Assembly (NCBI RefSeq): GCF_900111495.1
Contig: NZ_FOIU01000002.1
Span: 969,038-1,033,037, forward strand
Length of the DNA: 64,000 bases
Origin: Chryseobacterium wanjuense
GTDB lineage: Bacteria; Bacteroidota; Bacteroidia; Flavobacteriales; Weeksellaceae
Direction of reading: 5' to 3'
Part shown: positions 52,316 to 61,809 of the stretch, piece after piece
Layout of the letters: the number at the start of each line of letters is the position of its first letter
How positions within the stretch are numbered: position 1 is the stretch's first letter
The notes under the pieces: model-generated
Databases searched by the model: none
The model's input: only the letters and a program-made list of their open reading frames with translations
What the model was told of the DNA's origin: nothing
Program-made: the position numbers and the translations under genes

Positions 52316-53200
52316 ATGATGAAGAATTTTAAAAATTTATTCCTTTTAATCTTACCTTTTCTGATTACGACATCTTGTATCACAACCAAAGATGTGCGGT
52401 ATATGCAGCCCAATGAAAGTCTTGTAATCAACGAAGAAGGTTTAGTTCCCTATAATATTCCCGTTTATAGAATTACTAAAAATGATATTTTAAACCTTAA
52501 TATTGTGACCACTCCGAAAGGGGATGCAGCACAATTCTATTCATCCCTGAATACTTCTGGATCTACTGTTACTCCGGGAACGAATTCTGTCGGATCCGGA
52601 AACGGAATGGCAATGGGATCTATTGGAGGTAATAATGGAAATACAGGAGGAAACGTTATCTTTTATTTTAACGGATTAAAAGTGGACTCCAACGGAGAAA
52701 TTAATATTTTCGGTATAGGATATGTAAAAGCAGAAGGCAGAACCATCGACGAAATCAGTACTGAGATTCAGGATAAAGTAAATGAAAACTTCCAGGAAGG
52801 AAAATCTCAGGTGAGATTAAACATCAACGGAATTACGTTCTATGTTTTAGGAGATGTTGAAACAACAGGTGTTACCGGTGAGAAAGTAGTACATAAAAAT
52901 ACGCTTACCATTACTGAGGCTCTAGCAATCAGTGGTGGATTAAACAGAACTATTGACAGAAAGAATATCGTCATCCACAGAAAATTACCGGAAGGGATCA
53001 AGATTGCAAGAATAGATCTTACCCGTGAAGATGTAATGAATTCGCCGTACTATTATGTACAAAACGGTGACGAAATCTACCTGAATACAAGAGCGAAAAG
53101 CTTAAACGGATTCGGAAAAGATCCTATCCAGACGCTTACAACGGGAGTTTCTGTAATCACGACGGCTTTATCAATTTATCTACTTCTAAAAAACCTTTAA
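52316..53200 (+). CDS. Polysaccharide export lipoprotein (Wza-like)
   Basis: This 294-residue outer-membrane lipoprotein has lipobox TTSC (about C21 after the hydrophobic segment FLLILPFLITTS). The polysaccharide-export domain starts at about 50 (PVYRITKNDILNLNI...), a glycine-asparagine-rich insert covers 88-112, and an SLBB-like segment follows (YVLGDVETTGV). A short hydrophobic tail (LTTGVSVITTALSIYLLL) ends the protein. It should form the export channel with the Wzc-like kinase encoded four bases later. Confidence 0.88.
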   Translation: MMKNFKNLFLLILPFLITTSCITTKDVRYMQPNESLVINEEGLVPYNIPVYRITKNDILNLNIVTTPKGDAAQFYSSLNTSGSTVTPGTNSVGSGNGMAMGSIGGNNGNTGGNVIFYFNGLKVDSNGEINIFGIGYVKAEGRTIDEISTEIQDKVNENFQEGKSQVRLNINGITFYVLGDVETTGVTGEKVVHKNTLTITEALAISGGLNRTIDRKNIVIHRKLPEGIKIARIDLTREDVMNSPYYYVQNGDEIYLNTRAKSLNGFGKDPIQTLTTGVSVITTALSIYLLLKNL

Positions 53201-53204
53201 TATC

Positions 53205-55703
53205 ATGATTCCAGGAAAAAACGAAGCTTTAGAGAAGAATGATTCTCAGAAGGAAAAATACGGTTCTTTCTCATTATTTGATATTGAACATTTTTTAAGA
53301 AGGGTTTTAAAGAATTGGTATTGGTTTGTGCTTATGCTTTTTATGGGCTATGCACTCTCTTGGATATATGCTAAATATTACGCTCAGAATATCTATGCAT
53401 CCGATTTATCTTTAAGTGTTTCGAATAATACGGCAAGTTATTTTACGCCTACCAATCAGTCTTTCAACTTTATCTGGGGACAAGGCGGAAATCAGGATGG
53501 GGTTTATCTGAAAAAATTGCTTCTTTCAAGATCACATAATGAATATTTGGTGAAAGAATTGGATCTTTTTGTGAACTATTCTACCAAAGGAGTGATCAAA
53601 TCTACTTATTTGGATAAAGATGACTCTCCGGTATTTTTGCAAATTGATAAAAGTCATCCTCAACAGTTGAGTTATCCCATCACTTTGATACCTAAAAGTG
53701 GTAACACTTACGAGGTTGTTTTACCCGACGAAGGCCAATCTACAAACCTTTACAGCTACGTTGCCGAAGGTTTTGTAAATATTAATCCTTATGAAAGACC
53801 GGCAAACAAAATCATAAAAATCGGAGAATGGTACAATTCTCCCAATTTAAGATTCAGGCTGATTGCCAATCCTGTAATGCCTAAAATACAGTTTACTAAT
53901 ATTATTGTTAATTTAAACTCTGTAAACCAATCGGTTAATGATATTGTTTCTACTGTCGGAGTAGAATTTGACAAGGAAATTAATACGATTATGATTATTA
54001 CTAAAAAAGGGTATAATCTTAATAGTACAGTAAACTTCCTGAACAAATCGGTAAGTGAGTTACAGAAAAAAAGACTGGCAGATAAACTTACAGTTGACAG
54101 AAACACAGCGGTTTACCTGCAGGGAAATCTTAATACGATCAGAAAAAAACTTGATTCGAGTGCTAATCTTCTGAATTATATGAAGACCACCGAGAAGCTT
54201 TATGATATCAAAGACAGAGATGAAAAATCCTTAACAAGAATTAAAGAGCTTGAAGCCAAAAAAGCAGATATTGAAAGCAAGCTGAGTTCTTTAAATATGA
54301 TTAAGCAAAGTCTTGAATCTCAGAATTTTGATAAAATGATCAGTACAAATGCTGCTGGTTTTCAGGATGGTCTTTTCACGGCATCTGTTTCGGAATTAAA
54401 AGCTCTTTATCTTAAGAAAAGAGAAATGGCTACCATTTATACTCCGAATTCTGAACCGATGAAGGAGATTGACAGATTGATCAATGAAGCAAAAATGGGT
54501 TCTACAGGCTCTTTAAGAACTTATTACAATACGTATTACAACGAAATCAACAGAATCAATAATGAAGTAGCAAATGCTAATTCAGACCTGGATTCTTATC
54601 CTGAAAAGCAAAGAAAATATCTGGATGCGGAAAGAGGGTATAACATGATTGAGGCGACCTACAACAGCTTGTTGGGAAGACAAAATGAAACACAGATGAG
54701 AATGGCTACAAACCAGTCGGACATCAGTGTGATTGACCCTGCGAAAAATGTTGGGCAGCCGCCGATCGGTCCGAATATAAAGGCTGCAAAAGCCGGAATT
54801 ATCGGAGGATTGTTGATTTTACCTTTGTTATTTATTTTAGTGGGAGAATTCCTGGACAGCAAGATCAGAAATATCAAAGAATTGCTTAATGCTACAAGAA
54901 TTCCGTTGCTGGGCGTTATCGGAAATAATACCAACGAAAATATGCTTACAGTGCTGGATCAGCCTAAATCTTCTGTTGCAGAAGCATTCAGGGGAATCAG
55001 GGCAAATGTAAGATTCCTGTCCGGAGAAAACGGAAAAAGTAAAGTTATTCTCGTTACTTCGTCTATCGGAGGGGAAGGGAAAACTTATGTTTCCATCAAT
55101 TTGGCTTCAGTTCTTGGTTTAAGCGACAAAAAGACGATTCTATTGGGAATGGATTTAAGAAAGCCAAAAATTTTCGGTGATTTTCAAATTGATAATAAAT
55201 ATGGTATTTCAAACTACCTTACGGGCGAAGTGGAAATAGACCAGATTATTAATAAAACCAGAATTCCAAATCTTGATGTGGCTACTTCGGGGCCGATTCC
55301 GCCAAATCCATCAGAACTTTTGATGAGTGAAAGGAATATTAAGTTTATTGAAGACCTTAAAGAAAGATACGATTTCATCATTATCGACTCTCCGCCGGTA
55401 GGTCTGGTTGCCGATTCTTATGAGCTGATGAAGTATTCTGATGCCAATATGTATGTAGTTCGCCACGAATATACGGAGAAATATATGCTAAAAATGATCT
55501 CCGAAAAGTATCATAATGGAGAAATTGAGCATCTTGGGCTTGTGTATAATGACTATAATACGAAGCAGGGATATGGCTACGGATACGGTTATGGCTACGG
55601 CTATGGCTATGGTTACGGCTATTTTGATGAAGATAAAAATTATAAAGAACCATTGTTGATAAGAATTAGGAATAAAGTTCAATCAATATTCAATAAAAAA
55701 TAA
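53205..55703 (+). CDS. Wzc-like chain-length regulator and tyrosine autokinase
   Basis: This 832-residue inner-membrane protein has a Wzz domain with two membrane segments (about 38-55 and 525-545), a long coiled-coil periplasmic region, and a cytoplasmic BY-kinase: Walker A SSIGGEGKT (K626), A' LLGMDLRKPK, Walker B FIIIDSPPVGLVADS. The tail is tyrosine-rich: GY repeated about nine times at roughly 790-807, then YFDEDKNY. Autophosphorylation of such tails controls polymer length. It works with the Wza-like lipoprotein four bases upstream. Confidence 0.92.
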   Translation: MIPGKNEALEKNDSQKEKYGSFSLFDIEHFLRRVLKNWYWFVLMLFMGYALSWIYAKYYAQNIYASDLSLSVSNNTASYFTPTNQSFNFIWGQGGNQDGVYLKKLLLSRSHNEYLVKELDLFVNYSTKGVIKSTYLDKDDSPVFLQIDKSHPQQLSYPITLIPKSGNTYEVVLPDEGQSTNLYSYVAEGFVNINPYERPANKIIKIGEWYNSPNLRFRLIANPVMPKIQFTNIIVNLNSVNQSVNDIVSTVGVEFDKEINTIMIITKKGYNLNSTVNFLNKSVSELQKKRLADKLTVDRNTAVYLQGNLNTIRKKLDSSANLLNYMKTTEKLYDIKDRDEKSLTRIKELEAKKADIESKLSSLNMIKQSLESQNFDKMISTNAAGFQDGLFTASVSELKALYLKKREMATIYTPNSEPMKEIDRLINEAKMGSTGSLRTYYNTYYNEINRINNEVANANSDLDSYPEKQRKYLDAERGYNMIEATYNSLLGRQNETQMRMATNQSDISVIDPAKNVGQPPIGPNIKAAKAGIIGGLLILPLLFILVGEFLDSKIRNIKELLNATRIPLLGVIGNNTNENMLTVLDQPKSSVAEAFRGIRANVRFLSGENGKSKVILVTSSIGGEGKTYVSINLASVLGLSDKKTILLGMDLRKPKIFGDFQIDNKYGISNYLTGEVEIDQIINKTRIPNLDVATSGPIPPNPSELLMSERNIKFIEDLKERYDFIIIDSPPVGLVADSYELMKYSDANMYVVRHEYTEKYMLKMISEKYHNGEIEHLGLVYNDYNTKQGYGYGYGYGYGYGYGYGYFDEDKNYKEPLLIRIRNKVQSIFNKK
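55569..55622 (+). repeat. Tandem GGNTAT/GGCTAC repeat coding for a Gly-Tyr tail
   Basis: A run of imperfect six-base units (GGATAT, GGCTAC, GGTTAT) repeats about nine times inside the kinase gene. It encodes alternating Gly and Tyr. Synonymous variation suggests selection on the protein rather than recent slippage. Confidence 0.8.
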
Positions 55704-55712
55704 TACATTTAG

Positions 55713-55738
55713 GCCCTCATTTAATGGGGGTTTATTGT
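55713..55738 (+). terminator. Weak possible terminator after the kinase gene
   Basis: GGCCCTCATTTAATGGGGG has a short C/G stem followed by TTTATTG. It is imperfect and low in T, so it may only be partial. Confidence 0.35.
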
Positions 55739-55866
55739 ATCACGGCAATTTTGAATCTATTAAAAAAAGAATATTTTCACGAGTTTGTCGTTTACTTTAT
55801 AACAAATTATGTTTTTTTGTTTATTTTTAACTAAACATTAAGATTATCATTAATATAAAAATGTTT

Positions 55867-55874
55867 TATATTTG
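55867..55874 (+). promoter_or_regulatory. -7 box TATATTTG for porG-uppS-bamA
   Basis: TATATTTG followed by C lies 42 bases before the ATG at 55917. A nominal upstream start codon at 55872 lies inside this box, which supports the later ATG. Confidence 0.6.
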
Positions 55875-55916
55875 CAAAAATTAATTTTTAAAATAACCAT
55901 AAATCCATATTCTTTT

Positions 55917-56810
55917 ATGAATAGAAAATTATTGTTTAGCTTCCTTGCCGCTCTAGGAACTGTGGTAAGTGTTAAAGCTCAAAGAAACGAATTGGGAGTT
56001 CGTCTAGGTATGAGTAACCTAGTGGGTGATATAGGAAGAACGAATTATATTTTACAAAAGCCATTGGATTTAAGTAGAACATCGGACTGGGGTGTCCCGT
56101 TTTACGGAGGTATTTTATACAGATTTAATTTTAACCCTCATCAGACGGTGAGATTAGATCTTGGATATAACCAGATTCAGTTTAGTGACAAGGTTGCTAA
56201 GGAAGAATACAGGAAAAACAGAAATGCTTTCGGGAAAAACAATGTGTATGAAGCTAGTTTGGTCTTCGAATATAATTTCTTCCCTGTAAACAACGAACAG
56301 AAAGGTATGGTAAGCCCATATATTTTCGGTGGGGTAGGTGCTTTGATGTTTGATGCGCCGAAGGCTACCTTGGTAAATGATTTTAGAAGAGATGCAGATG
56401 GTGTTGCACAGGCTCCGATCAACGAATTGGATTTTACCACCACACCTGTTTACTCTACCGGAACAAAGACAACTATGCATATTCCTTTTGGAGTAGGTTT
56501 AAAATATAAATTTAATTATAGCTGGGCGATCTTCGCAGAAGCTACATTTAGATACACGATGACGGATCAGCTGGATCACAGCAGAATCCTGAGCAAAGAT
56601 GTAATCTCTACGTATAACGGAGATATTTTAAGCCCTATAACGGGAGGATCTTTACTTGAAACAGATGCTTACTATGTAGTATCTAAAGAAAGAGAAGCTG
56701 CATTTTTGGGTGAAAGAAATATTGGAGATCTTAAATCTAAAGATTGGATGAATACTTTTAGCCTTGGGTTGACGTATTCATTTGGAAGACCTCCATGTTA
56801 TTGTGATTAA
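55917..56810 (+). CDS. porG: PorG-like outer-membrane protein (DUF6089), T9SS component
   Basis: This 297-residue outer-membrane barrel has a signal peptide (MNRKLLFSFLAALGTVVSVKAQ), then RNELGVRLGMSNLVGDIGRTNY, the typical start of PorG. The last strand ends TYSFGRPPCYC. Its gene precedes uppS, bamA and two skp genes, the arrangement known for porG in Porphyromonas gingivalis and flavobacteria. PorG works with the PorK/N ring of the T9SS that exports the sorting-domain proteins seen in this window. ATG 55917 is used. Confidence 0.85.
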   Translation: MNRKLLFSFLAALGTVVSVKAQRNELGVRLGMSNLVGDIGRTNYILQKPLDLSRTSDWGVPFYGGILYRFNFNPHQTVRLDLGYNQIQFSDKVAKEEYRKNRNAFGKNNVYEASLVFEYNFFPVNNEQKGMVSPYIFGGVGALMFDAPKATLVNDFRRDADGVAQAPINELDFTTTPVYSTGTKTTMHIPFGVGLKYKFNYSWAIFAEATFRYTMTDQLDHSRILSKDVISTYNGDILSPITGGSLLETDAYYVVSKEREAAFLGERNIGDLKSKDWMNTFSLGLTYSFGRPPCYCD

Positions 56811-56811
56811 T

Positions 56812-57561
56812 ATGTCGTTGATAAAAGATAAAATAGATCCTGAAAATTTACCAAAGCACGTTGCTATCATCATGGATGGTAATGGAAGGTGGGCAAAATC
56901 TCGTGGCGAAGAAAGAACTTTCGGTCACAAGAATGCCATTGATGCTGTAAGAAATGCCATTAATGCATGTAATGAGATTCATATTCCATACTTAACGCTT
57001 TATACCTTTTCTTCGGAAAACTGGAACCGCCCGGCTGATGAAGTAAATACTTTAATGAATTTACTTGTAGAAACCTTATTGCTGGAAGCGGAAGAGATTT
57101 TCTCTAAAGGGTTAAGAATGCATGTCATTGGAAATTTGGAAAAACTTCCCCCACTTGTAAAAGATCAGCTTCTGCGTGTGGTGGAACTTACAAAAGAAAA
57201 CACAAAAGGTAATTTAGTATTAGCCATAAGCTATGGTTCTCAAAACGAAATACTGAATGCCATAAAAAACATAAGCGAAGACGTAAAAGAAGGTAAGGTA
57301 GCGGTAGAAAGCATAGACGAAAAACTATTCGAAAGCTATCTTTATACTAAAGACTTTCCGCCTGTGGACCTGTTGATCAGGACAAGCGGGGAAATCAGAA
57401 TCAGTAATTTCCTCCTTTGGCAGATTGCTTATGCAGAACTGCAGTTTTTAGATGTTCTGTGGCCGGACTTTACGAAAGATATTTTCTTCCAGTGTATTGT
57501 AAATTATCAAAACAAGGAAAGAAGATTCGGGATGACCGGAGAACAAATAAAGATCCAGTAA
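56812..57561 (+). CDS. uppS: Isoprenyl transferase (undecaprenyl diphosphate synthase)
   Basis: This 249-residue enzyme makes undecaprenyl diphosphate, the lipid carrier for wall and surface glycans. Motifs: HVAIIMDGNGRWAKSRG (catalytic Asp in MDGNGRW), YTFSSENWNRP and LLIRTSGEIRISNFLLWQ near the C-terminus. The ATG at 56812 is one base after the porG stop; an upstream in-frame codon lies inside porG. It links surface-glycan supply with envelope assembly. Confidence 0.96.
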   Translation: MSLIKDKIDPENLPKHVAIIMDGNGRWAKSRGEERTFGHKNAIDAVRNAINACNEIHIPYLTLYTFSSENWNRPADEVNTLMNLLVETLLLEAEEIFSKGLRMHVIGNLEKLPPLVKDQLLRVVELTKENTKGNLVLAISYGSQNEILNAIKNISEDVKEGKVAVESIDEKLFESYLYTKDFPPVDLLIRTSGEIRISNFLLWQIAYAELQFLDVLWPDFTKDIFFQCIVNYQNKERRFGMTGEQIKIQ

Positions 57562-57589
57562 AATTTAAGAAAAGAAAGACTACGATAAA

Positions 57590-60127
57590 ATGAAGTTTAG
57601 ACTATTACCCATCATTATGTTTGTTGCTTCTGCACATTTTTATGGACAGGTAACTCCACAGGATAGCACAAAAGTGAGCAATTCTGTACACGCAGAAAAT
57701 CAAGCAGGAACGTATACACTGAAAGACATCGTTGTAGATGGGGTGAAAAAATATACGCCGGCTCAGATCTTGAGGTTTACAGGATTATCAAAAGGTGAAA
57801 CTGTAGACATTCCGGGACAAAAAATCAGTAACGCTGTAAAAAAACTTTGGGACACACAATCTTTTTCTGAGGTTGAAGTATATGTTCAGAGCATTGAAGG
57901 CGAAACGATTGTCTTAAGATTTTACCTGCAGGATCTGAAAGATCTTGGGGAAGTAAAATTCACAGGAAGAGGGATCGGGAAATCTAAAAGCGAAAAACTA
58001 GCAAAAGATAACAACCTTAAGCCGGGAACTAAAATTACTCAAAACTTAGTTTCAAGTCTTAAAACCAATATTCCTAAAGACTACATCAAAAAAGGATTTG
58101 CAGATGCTAAAATTACCATTCAGGATAAAGTAAATGCAGGAGATCCTAATTTGGTAGACTGGACGATTAACGTTGATAAAGGAAAAAGAATAAAAATCGA
58201 TCACATCGAATTCGAAGGAAATGAGAATGTGACAGATAGAAAACTTAGAAATAAAGCCTTTAAAGAAACGAAGCAGAAAAGATTCGGTATCGGAGGAATT
58301 CTGAAATCTTCAAAATTCATTGAAGATAAATATCAGGAGGACAAGCAGAACCTTATCAGCTATTACAACTCTTTAGGGTACAGAGATGCTGCGATTGTTT
58401 CAGATTCTGTTTGGAGAAACAAGAGAAACAACTATGAAATCGATGTAAAACTGAAAGAAGGTAAGCAATATTACATAGGTGATATTACATTTACCGGAAA
58501 TACGGTTTATTCTACAGATTATTTACAAAGACTTTTAGGATATAAAAAAGGAGATATCTACGATGCAGTAGGTTTCAACAAGAAAGTAGGTGAAGACGGT
58601 GGTAAGGAAGATGATTCCGACATCAAGTCTGTTTACATGAACAACGGTTATCTTTTCTCAAATGTAACACCAGTTGAAAAATCTGTAAACGGTGACAAGA
58701 TCAATCTTGAGATCCGAATCAATGAAGGAGAAAAAGCAACTTGGAACAGAGTAACTTGGGAAGGAAATACAACCACCCATGACCACGTTATCCTTAGAGC
58801 TTTAAGAACAAAGCCGGGAAGCCTTTTTGCTAAAAGTGATATTAAAAGAACATATTTTGATTTAGCGGGGATGTCATTCTTCGACCCACAACAAATTGGT
58901 CAGGACATTCAGCCGAATCAACAGGATAATACAGTTGATATCAACTGGAAATTGGTAGAGAAAGGTTCTTCTCAGGTTCAGTTACAGGCGGGTTACGGTG
59001 GTAACAGCTTCATCGGAACATTAGGATTAACATTCAACAACTTCTCATTAAGGAATTTCCTTAAGTTTAAAGACTTTAAGCCGGTACCTCAAGGTGATGG
59101 ACAAACATTATCCATCCAGGCACAGGCAGGACAATATTTCCAAAACTACGGGGTATCTTTCACAGAGCCTTGGCTATTTGGAACAAGACCTACAGCTCTT
59201 TCTGTAAGTTTGAACAACTCCAGGGTAAAATATTCTGATGCATACGGTGCGTCTCAGAAATTAAATATTTTCTCTGCTTCAGTAGGTTTAAACAGATTAT
59301 TGAAATGGCCGGATGATTATTTCTCATTGTATACAGGTCTTCAATATCAGAAATATGATTTCAGTAATTATCCATTCCAGTTTGGAGAAACTACGGAATA
59401 TTACGGTTCTGCCAATAACTTAAGTATCAACTTAGGATTAAGCAGAAACTCTGCAGGGATCGACCCGATTTTCCCTACTACAGGATCAAACTTGGATTTC
59501 TCTGTGAAATTCACCCTTCCATATTCTGCGTTTAGCAACAAAGATTACTCTACGATGAGTCCTATGGACAAGTATAAGTGGATGGAATTCTATAAAGTGA
59601 AGTTCAAGGCTGATGTTTACAACGAAATTGTTGGAAAATTAGTTTTAAGATCTTCTGCCGAAATGGGATTCATGGATGGCTACAACAAGCAGCTGGGAGC
59701 TCCGCCGTTTGAAAGATTCTATGTAGGAGGTACAGGATTATTCGGTGGTAGATATGACGGTAGAGAATTGATTCCGTTGAGAGGTTACGAAAATGCTTCT
59801 ACATATGGAGGAACTTCTGAAGATATCACTCCAACAGGGGGAGGTACTATTTATAACAGATTCACGTTAGAATTAAGATACCCGATTTCATTAAACCAGA
59901 CGGCAAAAATTTATGCACTGACGTTTGCTGAAGGAGGAAACGTGTGGAATTCTTGGGGAAGCTACAACCCATTCCAGTTAAAAAGATCAGTGGGTGTTGG
60001 TGTAAGGGTTTATATGGGAGCATTTGGTCTTATTGGATTTGATTTTGCTTACGGATTCGATAAAACGATAGGATCTAGTGAACCATCAGGTTGGAAGACA
60101 CACTTCTTAATGAACCAGTCATTATAA
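57590..60127 (+). CDS. bamA: Outer-membrane assembly factor BamA
   Basis: This 845-residue protein has a signal peptide (about 1-19, ending FYGQ), five POTRA-like domains (about 40-440; KDIVVDGVKKYTPAQIL opens the first) and a C-terminal 16-stranded barrel. The barrel has the FYVGGTGLFGGRYDGRELIPLRGY block, the VRGF-like lid region and a terminal strand with Asn-Gln-Ser-Leu. It inserts beta-barrels into the outer membrane. It follows uppS by 28 bases and is coupled to the skp genes. Confidence 0.95.
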   Translation: MKFRLLPIIMFVASAHFYGQVTPQDSTKVSNSVHAENQAGTYTLKDIVVDGVKKYTPAQILRFTGLSKGETVDIPGQKISNAVKKLWDTQSFSEVEVYVQSIEGETIVLRFYLQDLKDLGEVKFTGRGIGKSKSEKLAKDNNLKPGTKITQNLVSSLKTNIPKDYIKKGFADAKITIQDKVNAGDPNLVDWTINVDKGKRIKIDHIEFEGNENVTDRKLRNKAFKETKQKRFGIGGILKSSKFIEDKYQEDKQNLISYYNSLGYRDAAIVSDSVWRNKRNNYEIDVKLKEGKQYYIGDITFTGNTVYSTDYLQRLLGYKKGDIYDAVGFNKKVGEDGGKEDDSDIKSVYMNNGYLFSNVTPVEKSVNGDKINLEIRINEGEKATWNRVTWEGNTTTHDHVILRALRTKPGSLFAKSDIKRTYFDLAGMSFFDPQQIGQDIQPNQQDNTVDINWKLVEKGSSQVQLQAGYGGNSFIGTLGLTFNNFSLRNFLKFKDFKPVPQGDGQTLSIQAQAGQYFQNYGVSFTEPWLFGTRPTALSVSLNNSRVKYSDAYGASQKLNIFSASVGLNRLLKWPDDYFSLYTGLQYQKYDFSNYPFQFGETTEYYGSANNLSINLGLSRNSAGIDPIFPTTGSNLDFSVKFTLPYSAFSNKDYSTMSPMDKYKWMEFYKVKFKADVYNEIVGKLVLRSSAEMGFMDGYNKQLGAPPFERFYVGGTGLFGGRYDGRELIPLRGYENASTYGGTSEDITPTGGGTIYNRFTLELRYPISLNQTAKIYALTFAEGGNVWNSWGSYNPFQLKRSVGVGVRVYMGAFGLIGFDFAYGFDKTIGSSEPSGWKTHFLMNQSL

Positions 60128-60135
60128 TTCACAAT

Positions 60136-60681
60136 ATGAAAAATTTTAAAATTGTTTTCTCATTTGTATTATTCTTGCTTTTCGGTCTTAGCAACGCACA
60201 GAAAATTGGTGTTGTAGATACAGATTATATATTGAACAAACTTCCTCAGTATAAAGAAGCAGAAGCAAGATTGAATTCACAGATTGACACTTGGCAATCG
60301 GAACTTCAGAATTTACAATCTGAATATGAGCGTAAAAGATCTGCCTTCGAAAGTGAAAAAGTACTTTTGATCGGAGATCAGCTGAAACTCAGAGAAAAGG
60401 AAGTAATGGATTTGGAAAAAAATATCAAAACCACTACAAGTTTACGTTTCGGAGCAACGGGAGAAATCGCCAAGCTAAGAACGAATCTGGTGCAGCCTTT
60501 CCAGGATGAAATCTGGGGCGCGATCAAAACGATGTCTGAGAAAAACGGATTAGGCATAGTTCTTGATAAAACGAGTAACAATGTACTTTTCCTTCAAAAA
60601 AGATATGATTATTCTGATAAAGTATTAGATATTTTATTGAAAGGAACAGATAAAAAAGAAAAAACTAATACCAAAAAATAA
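60136..60681 (+). CDS. OmpH/Skp-family periplasmic chaperone 1
   Basis: This 181-residue protein has a signal peptide (about 1-20) and the Skp core: IGVVDTDYILNKLPQYKEAEARL followed by a long coiled coil (about 55-105) and a C-terminal KTSNNVLFLQKRYDYSDKVL segment. It delivers unfolded barrels to BamA. ATG 60136 (MKNFKIVFSF) is chosen; the upstream in-frame start lies in bamA. Confidence 0.9.
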   Translation: MKNFKIVFSFVLFLLFGLSNAQKIGVVDTDYILNKLPQYKEAEARLNSQIDTWQSELQNLQSEYERKRSAFESEKVLLIGDQLKLREKEVMDLEKNIKTTTSLRFGATGEIAKLRTNLVQPFQDEIWGAIKTMSEKNGLGIVLDKTSNNVLFLQKRYDYSDKVLDILLKGTDKKEKTNTKK

Positions 60682-60748
60682 AAGTTTATAATTAACTTTT
60701 ATTAAATTTAAAGATCTAAAAACAAATTAAATTATTTATTTACCAATT

Positions 60749-61252
60749 ATGAAAAAATTAAGTGTATTATTTGCAGCGGTAATGATGGTTGTATCGGTAG
60801 GTATGGCAAAAGCTCAAAAAATTGCTACTTTAGATGTTATAGGTGTTCTTAACGCAATGCCTGAGAAGAAAAAGGCAGATGCTGACCTTAAAGCTTTCTT
60901 GGATACTAAGCAAGCTGAAATTAAAAAGAAAGCTGATGCCGGACAAGCTAAATTAAAGCAATACTCTGAAGAAGCGCCTAAGAAAACTGCTGACGAAAAC
61001 AAAGCAAGAGAAGCTGAATTAGCAAAAATGCAGGAAGAAATCCAGCAAATGAACGACAAAGCTCAAAAAGATTTTGTTGCTAAACAAGATACTGCTTACG
61101 AACCAATCGAGAAAAAACTGAACGATGCTGTAACTAAAGTGGCAAAAGCAAACGGTTACGATTATATCATGGATGCAAACTCTTCTGCTTTCGTATACAA
61201 AGGAGGTCCGGATGCTACTGCAGCTGTGAAGAAAGAACTAGGTGTTCAATAA
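60749..61252 (+). CDS. OmpH/Skp-family periplasmic chaperone 2
   Basis: This second Skp-like chaperone (167 residues) has a signal peptide (about 1-22) and the core IATLDVIGVLNAMPEKKKAD, then a lysine/glutamate-rich coiled coil. It is 67 bases after the first copy; two tandem copies at bamA are common in Bacteroidetes. A terminator follows. Confidence 0.9.
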   Translation: MKKLSVLFAAVMMVVSVGMAKAQKIATLDVIGVLNAMPEKKKADADLKAFLDTKQAEIKKKADAGQAKLKQYSEEAPKKTADENKAREAELAKMQEEIQQMNDKAQKDFVAKQDTAYEPIEKKLNDAVTKVAKANGYDYIMDANSSAFVYKGGPDATAAVKKELGVQ

Positions 61253-61285
61253 TTTTTTAGAAATTAACAAACATTTATAAAACTT

Positions 61286-61312
61286 ACCATCTCTCATCGA
61301 GGTGGTTTTTTT
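61286..61312 (+). terminator. Terminator abutting a promoter
   Basis: ACCATCT faces AGGTGGT (with a G-T wobble) followed by seven T. The T-run runs straight into the -7 box at 61312-61319. Confidence 0.6.
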
Positions 61313-61319
61313 ATTTTTG
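61312..61319 (+). promoter_or_regulatory. -7 box TATTTTTG, leaderless thioesterase promoter
   Basis: TATTTTTG (then C) is only four bases before the ATG at 61324. With the box centred at -7, transcription should start at or next to the start codon. Confidence 0.6.
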
Positions 61320-61323
61320 CAAC

Positions 61324-61809
61324 ATGGAAAGAGAAGTATCAACCACGGTAAAGGTCAGGTTTAGTGATTGCGATCCGATTGGTCATTTAAACAATGTGAA
61401 ATATCTGGACTATATGTTCAATGCCAGAGAAGATCATGTAGAAACATTTTACGGTTTCACCTATGAAGAATACACCAAACAGACCGGCTGTACCTGGATT
61501 GCGATCCAAAACGAAATAGCCTATTTAAAAGAAGTACGATATAATACCTCGGTTGTGATTAGCAGCAAAACCATCGATGTTCAGGACAGAACGGCGAAGG
61601 TTGAAATCCTGATGAAAAGTTCAGACGAAAAAACAATTCATGCTGTTTTATGGGTTACGGTGATTTATTTTAATGTTAAAACAAGAAAATCAGATGTACA
61701 TCCCGAAGATATCAAAGAAACATTTAATAAATTCTATGTAGATTTGGAGCAGAAAGATTTCCAAGCAAGAGTTAAATTTTTAAGATCACAAAACGCAAAA
61801 AATTCATGA
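61324..61809 (+). CDS. Acyl-CoA thioesterase, hot-dog fold
   Basis: This 161-residue hot-dog thioesterase has the YbgC/4HBT-type motif VRFSDCDPIGHLNNVKYLDYM with catalytic D18 in DPIGHLNN. It hydrolyses acyl-CoA or acyl-ACP in the cytoplasm. Its mRNA is probably leaderless, and its last codons overlap the ATG of rmlD by four bases, so the two are coupled. Physiological substrate unknown. Confidence 0.9.
   Translation: MEREVSTTVKVRFSDCDPIGHLNNVKYLDYMFNAREDHVETFYGFTYEEYTKQTGCTWIAIQNEIAYLKEVRYNTSVVISSKTIDVQDRTAKVEILMKSSDEKTIHAVLWVTVIYFNVKTRKSDVHPEDIKETFNKFYVDLEQKDFQARVKFLRSQNAKNS

Noticed and set aside
55569..55622. CRISPR-like or satellite array
   Set aside because: The six-base units are coding, encode alternating Gly-Tyr in a kinase tail, and have no spacers.
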